This document shows, in pieces, positions 32,231-44,016 of a DNA stretch of 64,000 bases. The notes beneath the pieces were generated by a model, which saw nothing but the letters and a program-made list of their open reading frames with translations, did no database searches and was not told the origin of the DNA. How positions within the stretch are numbered: the first letter of the stretch is position 1; each line of letters begins with the position of its first letter. The stretch comes from Rhineura floridana. Lineage: Eukaryota > Chordata > Lepidosauria > Squamata > Rhineuridae. The translations under genes were made by a program, and so were the position numbers. The stretch is taken from contig NC_084483.1 in assembly GCF_030035675.1 (NCBI RefSeq), positions 148,215,425-148,279,424 on the forward strand, given 5' to 3'.

Positions 32231-33077
32231 AAATAAGACAAGCCTTGCTGGATCAGACTAAAGGCCATCTAGTCCAGAGTGAGAGCCCACAAGCAGGACC
32301 TAAGCCCAACAGCAACGTCTACACCTGATTCCCATCAACTGGTATTCAGAGGCATACCAGTACAATGATATGAATAGCAAAGTTTCCTTATTTATTTTGG
32401 AATGGCAAAGAATAATACTTCATCCATAGAAAGTAGCATTACTTTGTGATTTTAGGTCATTTTTAATTGTTTTTAATTCTGTATTTTAAAATTGTTGTAA
32501 CCCATCCTGGGACCTTTGGGTGAAGGGTGAGTAATGAATGTTGATAATAATAATAATTCTACTAACAAAAAGGAAGGGTTTTGTTTTCTGTCTTACAGTC
32601 AGTACACTTGCTGAGACGCTAATCCTAAACACTTTTGCCTCAGTGTATCATTTTTTTGGTTGTGGTAAAGTTTCAGTGACCATATGGATTTCCTCTGTCT
32701 GTAAGCATTGCTCCATTCTCTTCAGTGAAGATGCAGCTCCTCCTACACATTCCTTCCCATCACCCCAAGCACAAGTAGTTCTTCAAGCACATTAGAATAC
32801 ACACCTGACTCTGGATTAGAGCAGTTACATGGAAATAAATTCTGTTGAAATCAATGGAGCTTTCAAGTAAAGTGTTTAGTACAGAAAGGCAAATGATATT
32901 TTCTTGCATCTTAATGGCCCCTCATATACTTTCTGTGTTTAGAACTAGCTTCAACATTCAAGGAATCTAACTGTATGAATGTTACACAATCACACATAAT
33001 AGCCATAAAGTATCTGCCTTCTGTGTTGGACACTGTAAAATAAACACATTTAAACACTGATAGTTTGCTAGACATGC

Positions 33078-33137
33078 CTCCCTGGGCTCCTACTGGGATG
33101 AAGGGTGGGATATAAATCAAATAAATAAATAAATATC
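33078..33137 (+). mobile_element. L2-type LINE tail
   Basis: CCTGGGCTCCTACTGGGATG and GGGATATAAATC plus AAATAAATAAATAA, a minimal 3' fragment abutting exon 2 of copy A. The donor of exon 2 lies directly after it. Confidence 0.65.
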
Positions 33138-33140
33138 AAC

Positions 33141-33259
33141 CTGAACTTTTTGGACGTCTCCGAATTCAAACATTTGGAAGTGATCTGGTGGTGGTAAATC
33201 CTTGTAACTTGGAACTGCAGCTATCATGTCATTTACCATTTTGAGTGTCCAGTTAGTAC
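33141..33259 (-). pseudogene. SULT copy A exon 2
   Basis: 119 bases, open: TNWTLKMVNDMIAAVPSYKD then LPPPDHFQMFEFGDVQKVQ. Acceptor TTGTGTTACAG, donor TTCAG before GTTGAT. With exon 1 it completes YPKCGTNW. Confidence 0.88.
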
Positions 33260-34199
33260 CTGTAACACAAAGGCAAATGAGACATGTATGGATTCCAGAG
33301 GCATAAGTTGCACAACCAAGAGCACAGTTCTGTTCACTTAAGACAGTGAACTTAAGTGAGCTTAATGGGCCTAACTCTGTGTTAGCACTAACTCTAACAC
33401 TTTGTTTCCAAACTATGTATCTACCAACAAGTGAACCTGTAACATCCTGCCAGACATAAATGCCCAACACCCAATATTCACAAATTTATGTAATACCACT
33501 AAAATGTTTTCTCTGTTTTACAGTTCACACTGTACACCGTGCATACAAAAGCTAATTCTCAGCGAGGTGCTAAATCTGTGACTGGCCTGTATCACTTTAA
33601 GTAGGAGTATGATTCTGAATTTACATATTTTCCCCATATATCCATATCATGTTTGTATGCAACATTCTGTGATCTATGGACTTGAGTGGCCTGAGTCAGA
33701 CCTAAAGTCAGCAGTTTCTAAGTCTGCTTGTCAGAAAGTCCCACAGGAAACTGAATTTGAAGTTTCTGCCCATTATGGAGTGGTTCATATATAGGACAAA
33801 ACCATTGTTGGTCATATGGAAAATAAGCAAAGAGGGGCCTTGGGACTGTGTGCTCCCTCTTCATTCTCCCTCTCTTGTGCACCCAGACGCTTCTTCTAAA
33901 GAGGAAAACCACTGTTTGCTATTTTATCCAAATTGTCAAACTGGTTTGCACTTAGTCTGCAGACCTAGAATCACCAACCATGGTTTCATCCTGATTTTTC
34001 AGGACAAGGATTCGCCAGAGTTCATCGATTTGAATGAAATGAGAAACTGTGGTTTGCACCAAACCAGGAACAAAGGGATGGATTTATGGCATATAAGGGG
34101 ACGAGAGAGTGAAGGAGAAAGCATGTGACTGACTGCAGGGCTCCTCTTGGCTCATTCACATAGCATTATGGCTGAACTTTCTCTGAAGATCTAGTGCAG

Positions 34200-34340
34200 G
34201 GCAAGATAGTCAATGTGGTGTCCTCCAAATGTTGCTGGATTATAATTCCCATCAGTCCCTGATAGCATGGCCAATGGTCAGGGTCAAGGATGAGGGGAGC
34301 TGCAGCCCAACAATATCTTTGGCTACATTACCTTTCCTAA
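34200..34340. mobile_element. Foldback MITE relative
   Basis: GTCCTCCAAATGTTGCTGGA, TCCCATCAGTCCCTGATAGC and CAGCCCAACAATATCTTTGG place it in the same family as 7545-7672. Copy B seems to lack the wider block 33940-34465. Confidence 0.45.
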
Positions 34341-34599
34341 CTCTGGCTGGTATTATTAATTTTTGTCTGCTCTGGAGGTCCTTTTTGCTGAAGAGAGATT
34401 ATCCATGCTGTTCTTGCAGAAGCTACTGTTAAGAAATCTCTCCTAGATTATGTACTTTCCCCACATCTGGGGAACAGCATGAAACAAGAATACTCTCGCC
34501 AAAGCAGTCTTTTTCAGCTTGTTAAGGCATTTAGGACTTTCCTACACATCCTCAGCTAAAAAACATAACAATAAGGTTTGCTCCAGCATTATGTGAATG

Positions 34600-36052
34600 A
34601 TATGTAACAAAGGTGGCCTTGGTTGTCCTGATGGATGACCTTTATTGGGAGAAGGACAGTGGGAGTGCGACCCTGTTATTCTTACTAGATCTCTTGGTGG
34701 CTTTTGATACCATTGACCATGGTATCCTTCTGAGCCCACTTGGTGAGATGGGTATTGGAGGCACTGTTTTACAGTGGTTCCAATCCAATCTCCAGGGTCA
34801 TTTTCAGAGAATAGCATTTGGCAATTGTCTTTTGGCTCCCTGGCAGTTGTGCTGTGGGGTGCTGCAGAGTACCATCTTGTCCCCAATGCTCTTTAACATC
34901 TATATGAAGCGCTTGGGAGCAATCATCAGGAGATTTGGGGCTAGGTGTCATCAGTACACTGATGATACCTAGCTCTGTTTCTCTGTAACATCTGAATTGG
35001 GAGAGGCCGTGCAAGCCTTGGACTGGTGCTTGGACTTGGTGGTTGGCTGGATGAGGACCAGTAAATTGAGTCTGAATTCTAGCAAGGCAGAGGCACTGTG
35101 GATTGGTGGTTCTTGAGTTCGGATAATTGGTCAGTTGCCTGCTTTGGGTGGGGTTATACTCCCCCTGAAAGAGCAGGTTTGTAGTCTGGGGGTGGTCCTA
35201 GATCCATCTTTGTCACTAGAGGCTCAGGTGACCTCAGTGGCTAAGAGTGCCTTTTACCAACTTCGGCTGGTAAAATAGCTGCAGCCTAACCATTGTTATC
35301 CATGCACTGGTAACCTCCAGGGTGGATTACTATAATGCATTCTATGTGGGGCTGCCCTTGAGGTTGTTCCAGAAGCTGCAGCTGGTGCAAAATGCGACAG
35401 CACAACTGCTCACTGGGGCAGGGTATCGCCAACATGTGACCCCACTGCTGAAAAAATTGCACTGGCTGCCCATTAGCTACCAGGCTAAGTTCAAGGTTCC
35501 GGTTCTGGTACAAAGCCCTATACAGCTTGGGACCAGGATACCTGAAAGATGGTCTTACCCCTTATACACCCAGTTGATCACTATGATCTGCAGGTGAGGG
35601 TCTCTTGCAGATATCATATTATCAAGAGGTCTGTTCTGCACAACATAGGAAGCACACCATTAGTGTAGTGGCATCTACCCTTTGGAATTTCCTCCCCCTT
35701 AGATATTAGACACCACTTCTGTTATCTTTTTGGCACCTACTGAAGACCTTCCTTTTTCAACAGTAGAGACCTTATCCCAGCCTGCATCTTATCCCAAGTA
35801 GAGACCTTATCCCAGCCTGCATCTGTGCTGGAATTGCTTTTTAAGGTGTCTTTAAAGCTTTTTTTAAAAAAGGTTTTTAAATATCTCTTGTTTTAATATG
35901 TTTTTCAATATGTTTTGTTTTAATATATTTTAAAGTCTGTTTTTATGTTGTTTTAGAATGTTTTTAGTGTTTTGTTTGCTGGCCTGGGCTCCTACTGGGA
36001 GGAAGGGTGGGATATAAATTTAACAAATAAATAAATGAAATAAATAATAAAT
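34600..36052 (+). mobile_element. CR1/L2-clade LINE, 5'-truncated, in copy A intron 1
   Basis: It begins in the RT (LMDDLYWEKDSGSATLLFLL, FDTIDHGILL), passes SPMLFNIYMK and a decayed HQYTDDT catalytic box, then the C-terminal part (LEVTSRVDYYNA-like, LHWLPIS), and ends GGGCTCCTACTGGGAGGAAG, GGGATATAAATTT, AATAAATAAATG. Several stops and frame changes. Copy B has the empty site near 62676 (GTGACTGATTTGTAATTTGA), so it arrived after the duplication. Confidence 0.85.
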
Positions 36053-36291
36053 TTGACTGTTGTTTCCTGAACTTTGCCAGAAGGGACCTGCTAAAGGGTT
36101 TCTGAATTAAAATAAAGATTACCTCACCTTTCAGCATTTGACACTTATGGGGCATGCTTTATACATTAGTTAACAATTTGTTGCCTGGAAGTACATGTGT
36201 ATAGCTTTAAGAGGCAGTCTGAAAGGTAAATTGTGAATTGGTGATATCACGGAATGCATGTATATCTGTATGTAAGAAATAAGAAATGGCT

Positions 36292-36602
36292 AATATCCGT
36301 GGCGCAGAGTGGTAAGCGGTGGTAACGCAGCCGAAAGCTCTGCTCATGGGCGGAGTTCGATTCCAACGGAAGGAGGAAGTCAAATCTCCGGTAAAAGGGG
36401 TCGAGGTCCACTCAGCCTTCCATCCATCCGTGGTCGGTAAAATGAGTACCCAGCATATGCTGGGGGGTAAAGAAAGGCCGGGGAAGGAACTGGCAATCCC
36501 ACCCCATATATACGGTCTGCCTAGTAAACATCACAAGACGTCACACTAAGAGTCGGAAACGACTCACACTATAAGTGTGGGGACACCTTTACCTTTAATA
36601 TT
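36292..36602 (+). mobile_element. tRNA-derived SINE
   Basis: An A box-like TGGCGCAGAGTGGTAAGC near 36301 and a B box-like GGAGTTCGATTCC near 36352 show RNA polymerase III origin. The body contains AAAATGAGTACCCAGC, GGGGAAGGAACTGGCAATCC and a GGACACCTTTACCTTT end, a well-known reptile SINE pattern. It is not a tRNA gene, as it has no cloverleaf 3' half. Confidence 0.8.
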
Positions 36603-36611
36603 TGCATTAGG

Positions 36612-36778
36612 CGGTCTCCAAGAGGTCTTCTGTATCTTTAAAAGTTGTGCAGGGGGAAGGGAGAATTCTACCTTGTGGTTTTTCTCATTACAGTGTTGCA
36701 AGAACACCTGCACTTGGCTGACTTTCTCTTCTCCTAAAGATACAGGATCAGTCTCAGGCCAGGAACCTGGCAACCCTA
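36612..36778 (+). mobile_element. Half copy of the palindromic hAT MITE
   Basis: It matches the right arm of the element at 17618-17951 (CCAAGAGGTCTTCTGTATCT to CTGGCAACCCTA). The left arm is absent. Confidence 0.75.
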
Positions 36779-37224
36779 CTTGGCAAGCTAGTTTTCCATG
36801 TGAAGGAGGCAGCAGGATCTTTGAATTAGCATTTGGTCATGTGATTCCCCCACCTGCAGTCAAAAGTGGTACAGCTCAGCCCTAGATTTACTACCTCTGT
36901 TAATAATTAGCCCTAACATGTTTTCCTTACTGGGCCAAGAGTCACTAGAGCAAACATGCATTTGTAACCCCATGGAGCAGTGCTTTTGAAGATTAAAATT
37001 AGGTGCAGGGCAATGAGAGACAGAGGAAGGATTGAAAACTGTCGCTGGTTCTCCAGTTGCTCTTTAAGGAATTACTCTCCATAATTAAAAAGGAACAACA
37101 TACATTTTTGTGTAAGGTCTAGTCTAGCATTCAGAATGCCTTCACTAAACTTACTGCCCATGCTCCTTCCAGAGGTTGAATCTATTAATACAGGTTCCTG
37201 TGGAGAGCAAATGTTAATAAGGGA

Positions 37225-37305
37225 GGAGTGTAGCTCATTGTTAGAGCATCTGCTTTGCGTAGAGAGAATCCCAAATTCAATGCGAGGCATGTCCAGGGAG
37301 AGCTG
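37225..37305 (+). mobile_element. tRNA-derived SINE fragment
   Basis: GTAGCTCATTGTTAGAGCAT and CTGCTTTGC give the A-box side of the SINE seen in full, inverted, at 55590-55772. Truncated. Confidence 0.65.
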
Positions 37306-37449
37306 GTATTTTTTTAAATTAATTTACATGTTTTATATTTCATTCTTCATCACAAGCAATCTCATAGTGGGTCACATTCAAATAAAAAACAATACAAAAA
37401 CATACAATAAAATCAGTCAATAAAAGCATCTTTGTGTCTGAGGCATGGC

Positions 37450-37800
37450 TGGAACACTATTTTATTTTATTTATTTATTATTTTATTTATATCCTACCCT
37501 TCCTCCCAGCAGCAGCCCAGGGCGGCACTTCAATGAAACCATATTCTCAGCTCAACCCATATTGTATTTTTTTTATTAATTTATTATTACGTTTATATCC
37601 CACTTTTACTCGAAAGAGCTGAAAGTGGCATACATGGTTCTCCTCCCTCTCCATTTTGACCTCAGAATAACCCTGTGAGGTAGGTTAGGCCGGGAGACTG
37701 TCTGGGCCTAGGTCACCCAGCAATCTTCATGGCTGAGCAGGGGTTTCAATACTGGTCTTCCAGGTCCTAGTCCAACACTAACCACTAAACCACACTGACT
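37450..37800 (-). mobile_element. LINE tail and tRNA-derived SINE, both minus strand
   Basis: 37450-37530 is an L2-type tail (ATATCCTACCCTTCCTCCCA on the plus strand). 37560-37800 is a SINE: the tail is TTTATATCCCACTTTTACTC, the body AATAACCCTGTGAGGTAGG, and the promoter end near 37790 has AACACTAACCACTAAACCAC. Same family as 32030 and 47940. Confidence 0.65.
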
Positions 37801-39804
37801 CTCAAATCTGAAATAAGTCCTATTGAATATTGTTAAAAAGGGCTGCTGCAAAAACAAAGATGGAAAAGCCTACAAAGCACAGAAGTAAAGAGAAAATTAT
37901 GTTGGTTTTTAAAGGAAGAATTTCAGGCAACTAGGCTTCCTGCCTTATAAAGGTATTTGCTCAACATCTGGAACATGATTTATGCTTTTTGTCATTTGGA
38001 TCAACTTGCAATTTACATTTCAGCAACGTTCAACCCCTGAACTGATTCAAAATAGTGAGATATTAATAAATGAAATGACAAAGTGTCTTTCCCTCAGTTT
38101 ACAAGTAGTTCGGGTAGGTCAAAGAACATTTCCACTTAAAAGTTTCTTTAAAAATTGTATTTTGCTTCTGTTTGTTTCTAGACCCAGTTCAGATCACTGG
38201 TTTTGACCTATTAAACCTCCAAAAGGCCTGACACCAGCCTATCTGAAGGGCCCCTCAGTTCTCCCTCTGAATCCATCTGCATACTGAGATCATCAGCTAG
38301 CACCCTATTCCAGATGTCCTCCTTCTGAAGGTTGGTGAGTGGCTGATAGGGACAGAACCTTTCTTGTCATGTGAGCTTGGGTTATAAAGTCACCTCCCCA
38401 AACATATTCACCTGGCGTCTATTTTACTGTCTTTTAGGCACCAGGTAAACCAGAGTTTATTCTAACACGCAGCTAGACACATTTTGCACAGTGTAAAAAA
38501 AAAGTGCTATGTGAAATAAGTTTTTGTGTAGTTGAACATATGGGATTTAATAAGGAGCTAGGTTTTTAAACTGAAATAGATGAGCAGAGAGAAAAATAAA
38601 TAGAAAATGAAGATAAATACTGGTTCCTTTCAAATCTTCATAATCTTATACTAATAGTAAGTGATCTTCTGGTAAAAAATAAGGTGCCAGTACTCGTACG
38701 TTGATAAAAGTTCTGTGGGTGCCAGCACAAAATGGCTGGCACGGGCAGCAACAGAAGGGTTGCCGGTACTCCATACCGGTAAGTACTGTCACCAAAACAG
38801 ACCTGCTAATAGTATATATCAGACAAATTACTTGACTAGCTTGGGGGTGGGTAGCATTCTGGCTGCTTGTGCAATAGGAAAAAACATTTATAATAATCTC
38901 TGATGTAAACACTGTTTTGTTTGCTCAAGCTTTTGACAGGGAAACCTCCACACAACAGTTTATTGTGGACTCAGTGCTGTTCCTGCATGCAACTTTTTAT
39001 TCAGTATCCACAAGATACTGTCCTCATTAAAATTAAAATACCATCCCATATTATTTTCCCGTGTAATTTAGATTTACTGTTTCCACAGGAAATCTGAAAA
39101 GTAAAGAAAAAAATAACACAATCTGTAAATCCAGATTAAATCAGTAAGAAGAATGAATTATATCCACTTAAGTCTCCAAAACTTTCTCTGTTACAGCAGA
39201 GAAAGTGCAGACTTGATGGACAAAGTGCAGACTTAGCGGGCAACTACATCATTCCCCCCCTTTTTTTCTCTCCTTCATTTTGCCTTAAAATCCTGCCTGA
39301 TGGAAGAGTTCTGAACTCAAAAACTAACAGATAGGAACAGGAACTAATACCAGGATTACCAGATTAAAACAGATTGTATTCAAAAGGTGACTGTAACAAT
39401 AGGGTTTTCATTAGGCATCTAAAATGTGATGTGTAGAACCCTGGCAGACCTCCACCAGCATGGACTTCCACAACCACGATGCCACCACTAAAAAAGCCCT
39501 GTATCTCTTGTATCTATCTGACCCTCACAAATAGATGGGAGACAGAGACCATAGCCTCCAAGGCCAAACATAAGTAAGACTAATTCATATTGGAGTAGAC
39601 AGTTTCTAATATAATCTGGTCACAAACCGTTGTATTCTAATCTGTTGTCCAACACCTTAGAAATCCTCATTTAACCGAAAAGCAGCAGGGTGAGGGTTCC
39701 TTTAAAAAAATAAAAAATAAACAAGTAAATCCTCTATGGTCATTTAGCAATTGATAGCCCACTCCTTTCCTTTTTAATTTCCTCCTAAAAAACTAGATAC
39801 TCAC
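37801..39804. other. Rest of copy A intron 1, no gene
   Basis: Mostly unique-looking AT-rich sequence. A scrap near 38205-38330 (GGCCTGACACCAGCCTATCT) may be old LINE. Confidence 0.4.
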
Positions 39805-40006
39805 CGCATTTTGGATAAGCAGCTATCAGTATATCATCCTTCCTAGCTTCCATGGTTTCCAGTGCTTCAAAGGTCTCGGCACTACAAAGGCGATTAGGAT
39901 ACAACACTCCTCGGAAAGTAAACAGCAGCTCCTCATTCTCATTCTCTTGGCTGGCAGCAACAAGATTCTCTACTAGTTTCACAAACTTACTCTTTTTCTG
40001 GGCCAT
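39805..40006 (-). pseudogene. SULT6B1: SULT copy A exon 1 with start codon
   Basis: 202 bases from ATG at 40006 (context AAAGGATGG) to AAATGCG before GTGAGT. It encodes MAQKKSKFVKLVENLVAASQ, LLFTFRGVLYPNRLCSAETF and MEARKDDILIAAYPKC. SAETFEALETMEARKDDI parallels human SULT6B1 (SETFQALDTFEARHDDI as I recall), the strongest ground for the subfamily name. Confidence 0.88.
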
Positions 40007-40183
40007 CCTTTACTCTTGCTGGCTGCCTCAGACTTGTAACCTTCACTTTTAAAATGCAGGTTTGGTTTTGCGTGACCAAGTGAGAGGTGAGATTCTTGCA
40101 CACTTGTGTTTTCTTGCTCAATAAAATGGTATTGCAGAGGAGGAAGCAATCCTGAATCACAGGAACTCACATGCTAAACTCTC

Positions 40184-40190
40184 ATTTATA
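40184..40190 (-). promoter_or_regulatory. TATA box of SULT copy A
   Basis: TATAAAT on the minus strand, 178-184 bases upstream of the start codon. It predicts transcription start near 40155 and a 5' UTR of about 150 bases in the same exon as the ATG. Confidence 0.5.
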
Positions 40191-40199
40191 CCTTTGACT

Positions 40200-41316
40200 T
40201 GTGGAATTAAGAATTACTTAATCTTTCAGTGGCTGGGTGGGACGGGGGGGGAGGGAATCACTTAAGAAAGAAATTGCAACACTAGAGGCCCTGCAGGGAG
40301 AGAAAAACTGACTGAAACCACACAGATACAGATTTGTATTTTTTCAAAATATATACAGTTATATAATACCATAATAATACGATTTGTTAATATATCACAT
40401 AATAATAAAAAACATAAATAAAAGAGTCATGCTTATCATTTGTTGCTTACAGCTTTAAATACATTATTTATTTACAGCTTTGCTAGGAAATTTATAGAGG
40501 TAAGTCTATGTTAGGATAAGGCTGTATATAAGATGAATTTTATAAGGCTTAAAAGTTTGGGCATTTTTCATTTGTTCCAGAACTTGACAGTGTTTCAAAC
40601 ATGGTGAAAGACATGTAGTAAAATTAGAACTATTACAGCTATGCATGTTTACTTTGAAGTACGTCCCCCTGTTGCAGTAAGCCTTACACGCTAGTTTAAA
40701 AAGAAGTATTGGTTTTGCATATTTTAAATTGTATATTTCCAATTTTGTTTCATTGTGTTCATAAATTTTGAGTAATTCTAAATGGGAGCTTTATTTGCAA
40801 ATAGGTCATTCAGATATTTGAAATGCCTTGCTGGCAGGCATATATTTACTTAGTGTATTTCCCCCAGAAAGGGTCAATTCAGATTTAATGGGGGGGGGGG
40901 ATATGGGCTGGCATTTTAATCCTAACAACCTGATGTGGTCGCTGTAAAAAACTTGCAAGTGTGTGTTTAGGATTACAGCCATAGTGTGCCAGTAATGATA
41001 GCCATATCAAACTGCGCCCTATCAAATATCAAATTGTTGCCCTGTTGTGATGGATGATCCATACAGATGAGGGCCAGAGCTTTAGGAGCAGCACTTGTAA
41101 AGAAAAAGAATAGGTAAAATTCCTGCAAAAGTTTTGAACTAGGCTCACTGATTTGGCTTACGCTACCCATACTGATTCTGCTAGTCCAACCGGAATAGCA
41201 GAGAGCTGCATGGACCTTCACAGGCACACTCCTTATGTGGCTTTTCATGTACAGATATCAGATAATCCTCCTTGAAAGTGAGCTCTTTTGACAATTAAGA
41301 GATAGACAACAACTAT
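40200..41316. other. Intergenic, no gene seen
   Basis: AT-rich DNA between copy A and a BovB fragment. Nothing recognised. Confidence 0.4.
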
Positions 41317-42590
41317 CCCATGCAAGTAAAGTAATGCTCAAAATTCTACAACAAAGGCTCTTACCATATGTGGAGCGAGAAATGCCAGACATCCAAGCTG
41401 GATTTAGAAAGGGAAGAGGCACCAGAGATCATAACGCAAATATACATTGGATAATGGAACAGACGAAGGAATTTCAGAAGGAAATCACCCTGTGCTTTAT
41501 AGATTACAGCAAAACCTTTGACTGTGTAGATCATGAAAAACTATGGAATGCTTTAAAAGAAATGGGGGTGCCACAGCATCTGATTGTCCTGATGCACAAC
41601 CTATACTCTGCACAAGAGGCTACTGTAAGGGCAGAATATGGAGAAACTGACTGGTTCCCAATCAGAAAGGGTGTGAGACGGGTGCATTTTATCACCCTAT
41701 TTGTTTAATCTATACACAGAACATGTCATACAGAAAGTGGGATTGGACCAAGATGAAGGAGGTGTGAAAATTGGAGGGAGAAATATCAATAATTTAAGAT
41801 ATGCAGACGATACCATACTATTAGCAGAAACTAGTAATGATTTGAAACGAATGCTGATGAAAGTTAAAGAGGAAAGCACAAAAGCAGGACTACAGCTGAA
41901 TGTCAAGAAGACTAAAGTGATGACAACAGAAGATTTATGTAACTTTACAGTTGACAACGAGGACATTGAACTTGTCAAGGATTATCAATACCTTGGCACA
42001 GTCATTAACCCAAATGGAGACAATAGTCCAGAAATCAGAAGAAGGCTAGAACTGGGGAGGGCAGCTATGAGAGAACTAGAAAAGGTCCTCAAATGTAAAG
42101 ATTTATCACTGAACACTAAAGTCAGGATCATTCAGACCATGGTATTTCCAATCTCTATGTATGGATGCGAAAGTTGGACAGTGAAAAAAGCAGATAAGAG
42201 AAAAATAAACTCATTTGAAATGTGGTGTTGGAGGAGAGTTTTGTGCATACCATGGACTGCGAAGAAGACAAATAATTGGTTGTTAGAACAAATTAAACCA
42301 GAACTAGCACTAGAAGCTAAGGTGATGAAATTGAGGTTATCATACTTTGGACATGAGAAGACATGATTCCCTAGAAAAAGACAATAAAGACAATAATGCT
42401 GGGAAAAACAGCAGGGAGTAGAAAAAGAGGAAGGCCAAACAAGAGATGGATTGATTCCATAAAGGAAGCCACAGACCTGAACTTACAAAATCTGAACAGG
42501 GTGGTTCATGACAGATGCTATTGGAGGTCGCTGATTCACAGGGTCTCCATAAGTCATAATCGACTTGAAGGCACATAACAACAACAATGG
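41317..42590 (+). mobile_element. BovB (RTE) LINE, 5'-truncated
   Basis: It starts inside the RT at ATCCCATGCAAGTAAAGTAA. Frame 1 to about 41680: MLKILQQRLLPYVEREMPDI, QAGFRKGRGTRDHNANIHWI, CFIDYSKTFDCVDH. Frame 2 from 41701: NNLRYADDTILLAE (the RT catalytic box), AGLQLNVKKTKVMTT, MYGCESWTVKKADKRKI. The end is RKRGRPNKRWIDSIKEATD then GGCACATAACAACAACAA. One frame change near 41690 and another near 42360; inactive. Confidence 0.88.
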
Positions 42591-43025
42591 CAGGGCTTCC
42601 AAAACTATGGTCTGTGGACCACCTGTTGTCCATGAGCTTCATTTAGGTGGTCTGCAGTATGTCTGTGAAAAACAGCAGAAGCAGCAGATGTGAACAGCAG
42701 GCACAGTGACTGCTTCGTCATTATTAAAATCCGGTGGTCTGCCCAGAAGATGAGTGGGATGGACTGGAAGTGAAGGAGGGAGGGAGGCATTTGAAAGGGG
42801 AGGAGAGGATTAGCAGCAAAGTTAAAGGGAGACTAGAATTAAGACTTTGGTATTCATTCAGTTAAAAATCCTGCCACATCTAGAATGGTACATTACAATT
42901 GCTATTATAAGCAGAAAAATCCTTGCGTGGTCTGCTAAGACCCTTAGCAATTTTCATGTGGCCCATGGGGAGGGGGGAACCACTGAGAACCACTGGGAAC
43001 CACCGGTCCACAGTGCAATGTATGG
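42591..43025 (+). mobile_element. Non-autonomous hAT (Charlie-like) element
   Basis: It opens with CAGGGCTTCCAAAACTATGG then GTGGACCACC, the common hAT-Charlie end, and the far end GGGAACCACTGAGAACCAC reads as a degenerate complement. No transposase. Confidence 0.4.
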
Positions 43026-43179
43026 CATGGGTGTATTTCCAGAAAGTAAAGGCACAGCTGCATTGTAGTACTGTGAAAATCTAAATGGATATCTGATCTA
43101 AGTTAAAGTATGAAAAACACGGTAAGAGCAAGTTAATGCTAATGTTGTTTCTACAGTGCCATGAATGTACATTGGTGTT

Positions 43180-43420
43180 TGCAAAAGCCTCCACCTAGAA
43201 GTTGACCAGTAGTTGTGTCAGAAGGAACTATGAGAGAGGTTTGGAGAGTGGAGATACACAAGAGGGCCTTTTAGGTTGTGCCACCCACCCCCAATTATGG
43301 AATGCTCTGCCCAGTTAGGCCCACTTGACACTAGCATTACCATCTTTATCATGCTAGGTTAAGACCTTCTTCTACTCTCAGGCATTTAAAGATGTGTGAC
43401 AGGCTAATTATATTATCACT
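43180..43420 (+). mobile_element. LINE C-terminal and tail fragment
   Basis: GAGGGCCTTTTAGGTTGTGC, AATTATGGAATGCTCTGCCC and TTAAGACCTTCTTCTACTC match the end of CR1/L2-type ORF2 (the WNxLP ... KTFLF region) in decayed form. Confidence 0.45.
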
Positions 43421-43505
43421 CGATTAGTAATTGTAAATTGATTTTATGTATTTTTGATGTTGTATATTTATTGTTTGTTTAAATTGTTGTTTTGTTTGAG
43501 TTTTA

Positions 43506-44013
43506 CAGAGCAATCCAACTCTGGGGAAGCAGGCGTAAATTGTGCTGGAGCAAGAGAAGCCAACATAAAGTTCTGCCATATCGAAATGCCATCCAGGAGC
43601 CTCTGGGTTGGCTGAACGGTGCCTCAGCTGGGACTGCACACAGGGGCTAGAAAGTAAAAGCCTGCTCTCCCAAATACCCCTACCAGGGAGTAAGCCCTCT
43701 CCATTGACTTCTGTTGCAATTATTTTCTTAGACCAATCTTTTTCCAGCATAACTTTTGCCTGGATTGGGACCTGGAGGAGCACTCCAAACACAAGTTGGA
43801 TGTGGCCTAAGTTCCCTCACCTTGGCCCCTTCCCTGACATCTCCCCTTTTGGGGGCTTACACTGGGTCCACTTGTGCTGGTCTCAACTGAGTCAGGCTGA
43901 GGGACTTAAGACACTGGTGTAGTTCAGCTGAGCCGGGACCCAGCCAGCTCAGCTGGAGATCCACCGCATCCAACTCCCCTCAGCCCAACGTAAATGCCAG
44001 TTGGATTGCACCC
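43506..44013. mobile_element. Harbinger-type MITE, copy 1
   Basis: 508 bases with ends CAGAGCAATCCAACT and AGTTGGATTGCACCC, flanked by TTA on both sides (43503-43505, 44014-44016). A 3-base TWA target duplication is typical of PIF/Harbinger. GC-rich non-coding interior. Relatives at 56901-57447 and 58220-58737. Confidence 0.7.
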
Positions 44014-44016
44014 TTA

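Larger units (their letters stand above)
18299..40006 (-). pseudogene. SULT6B1: SULT6B1-like sulfotransferase copy A, disabled
   Basis: Seven exons on the minus strand (40006-39805, 33259-33141, 23368-23279, 22120-21994, 21052-20960, 19142-18986, 18429-18299) follow SULT-family structure. Intact, the protein would be about 306 residues. Family features: a YPKCGTNW PAPS-binding loop with Cys, as in SULT6B1; THLHY with the catalytic His; LVILRNPKDAA; and RKG-x2-GDWK near the C terminus. SULTs transfer sulfate from PAPS to small hydroxyl or amine acceptors in the cytosol; the substrate of this subfamily is poorly known. Two lesions compared with copy B: a TAG where copy B has Trp (codon 31 of exon 4, about residue 168), and exon 5 is 93 instead of 95 bases, shifting the frame. 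Splice sites look sound. It is probably a recent pseudogene, though a short product or a sequencing error cannot be excluded. Identity over other SULTs rests on exon 1 and synteny. Confidence 0.85.

Noticed and set aside
36292-36400. A possible tRNA gene
   Set aside because: A and B box-like motifs are present but the cloverleaf is not, and the downstream body is that of a known SINE type.
37072-37423. Frames on both strands near 37.1-37.4 kb as a possible extra exon
   Set aside because: No splice signals fit and part of it is a SINE fragment.
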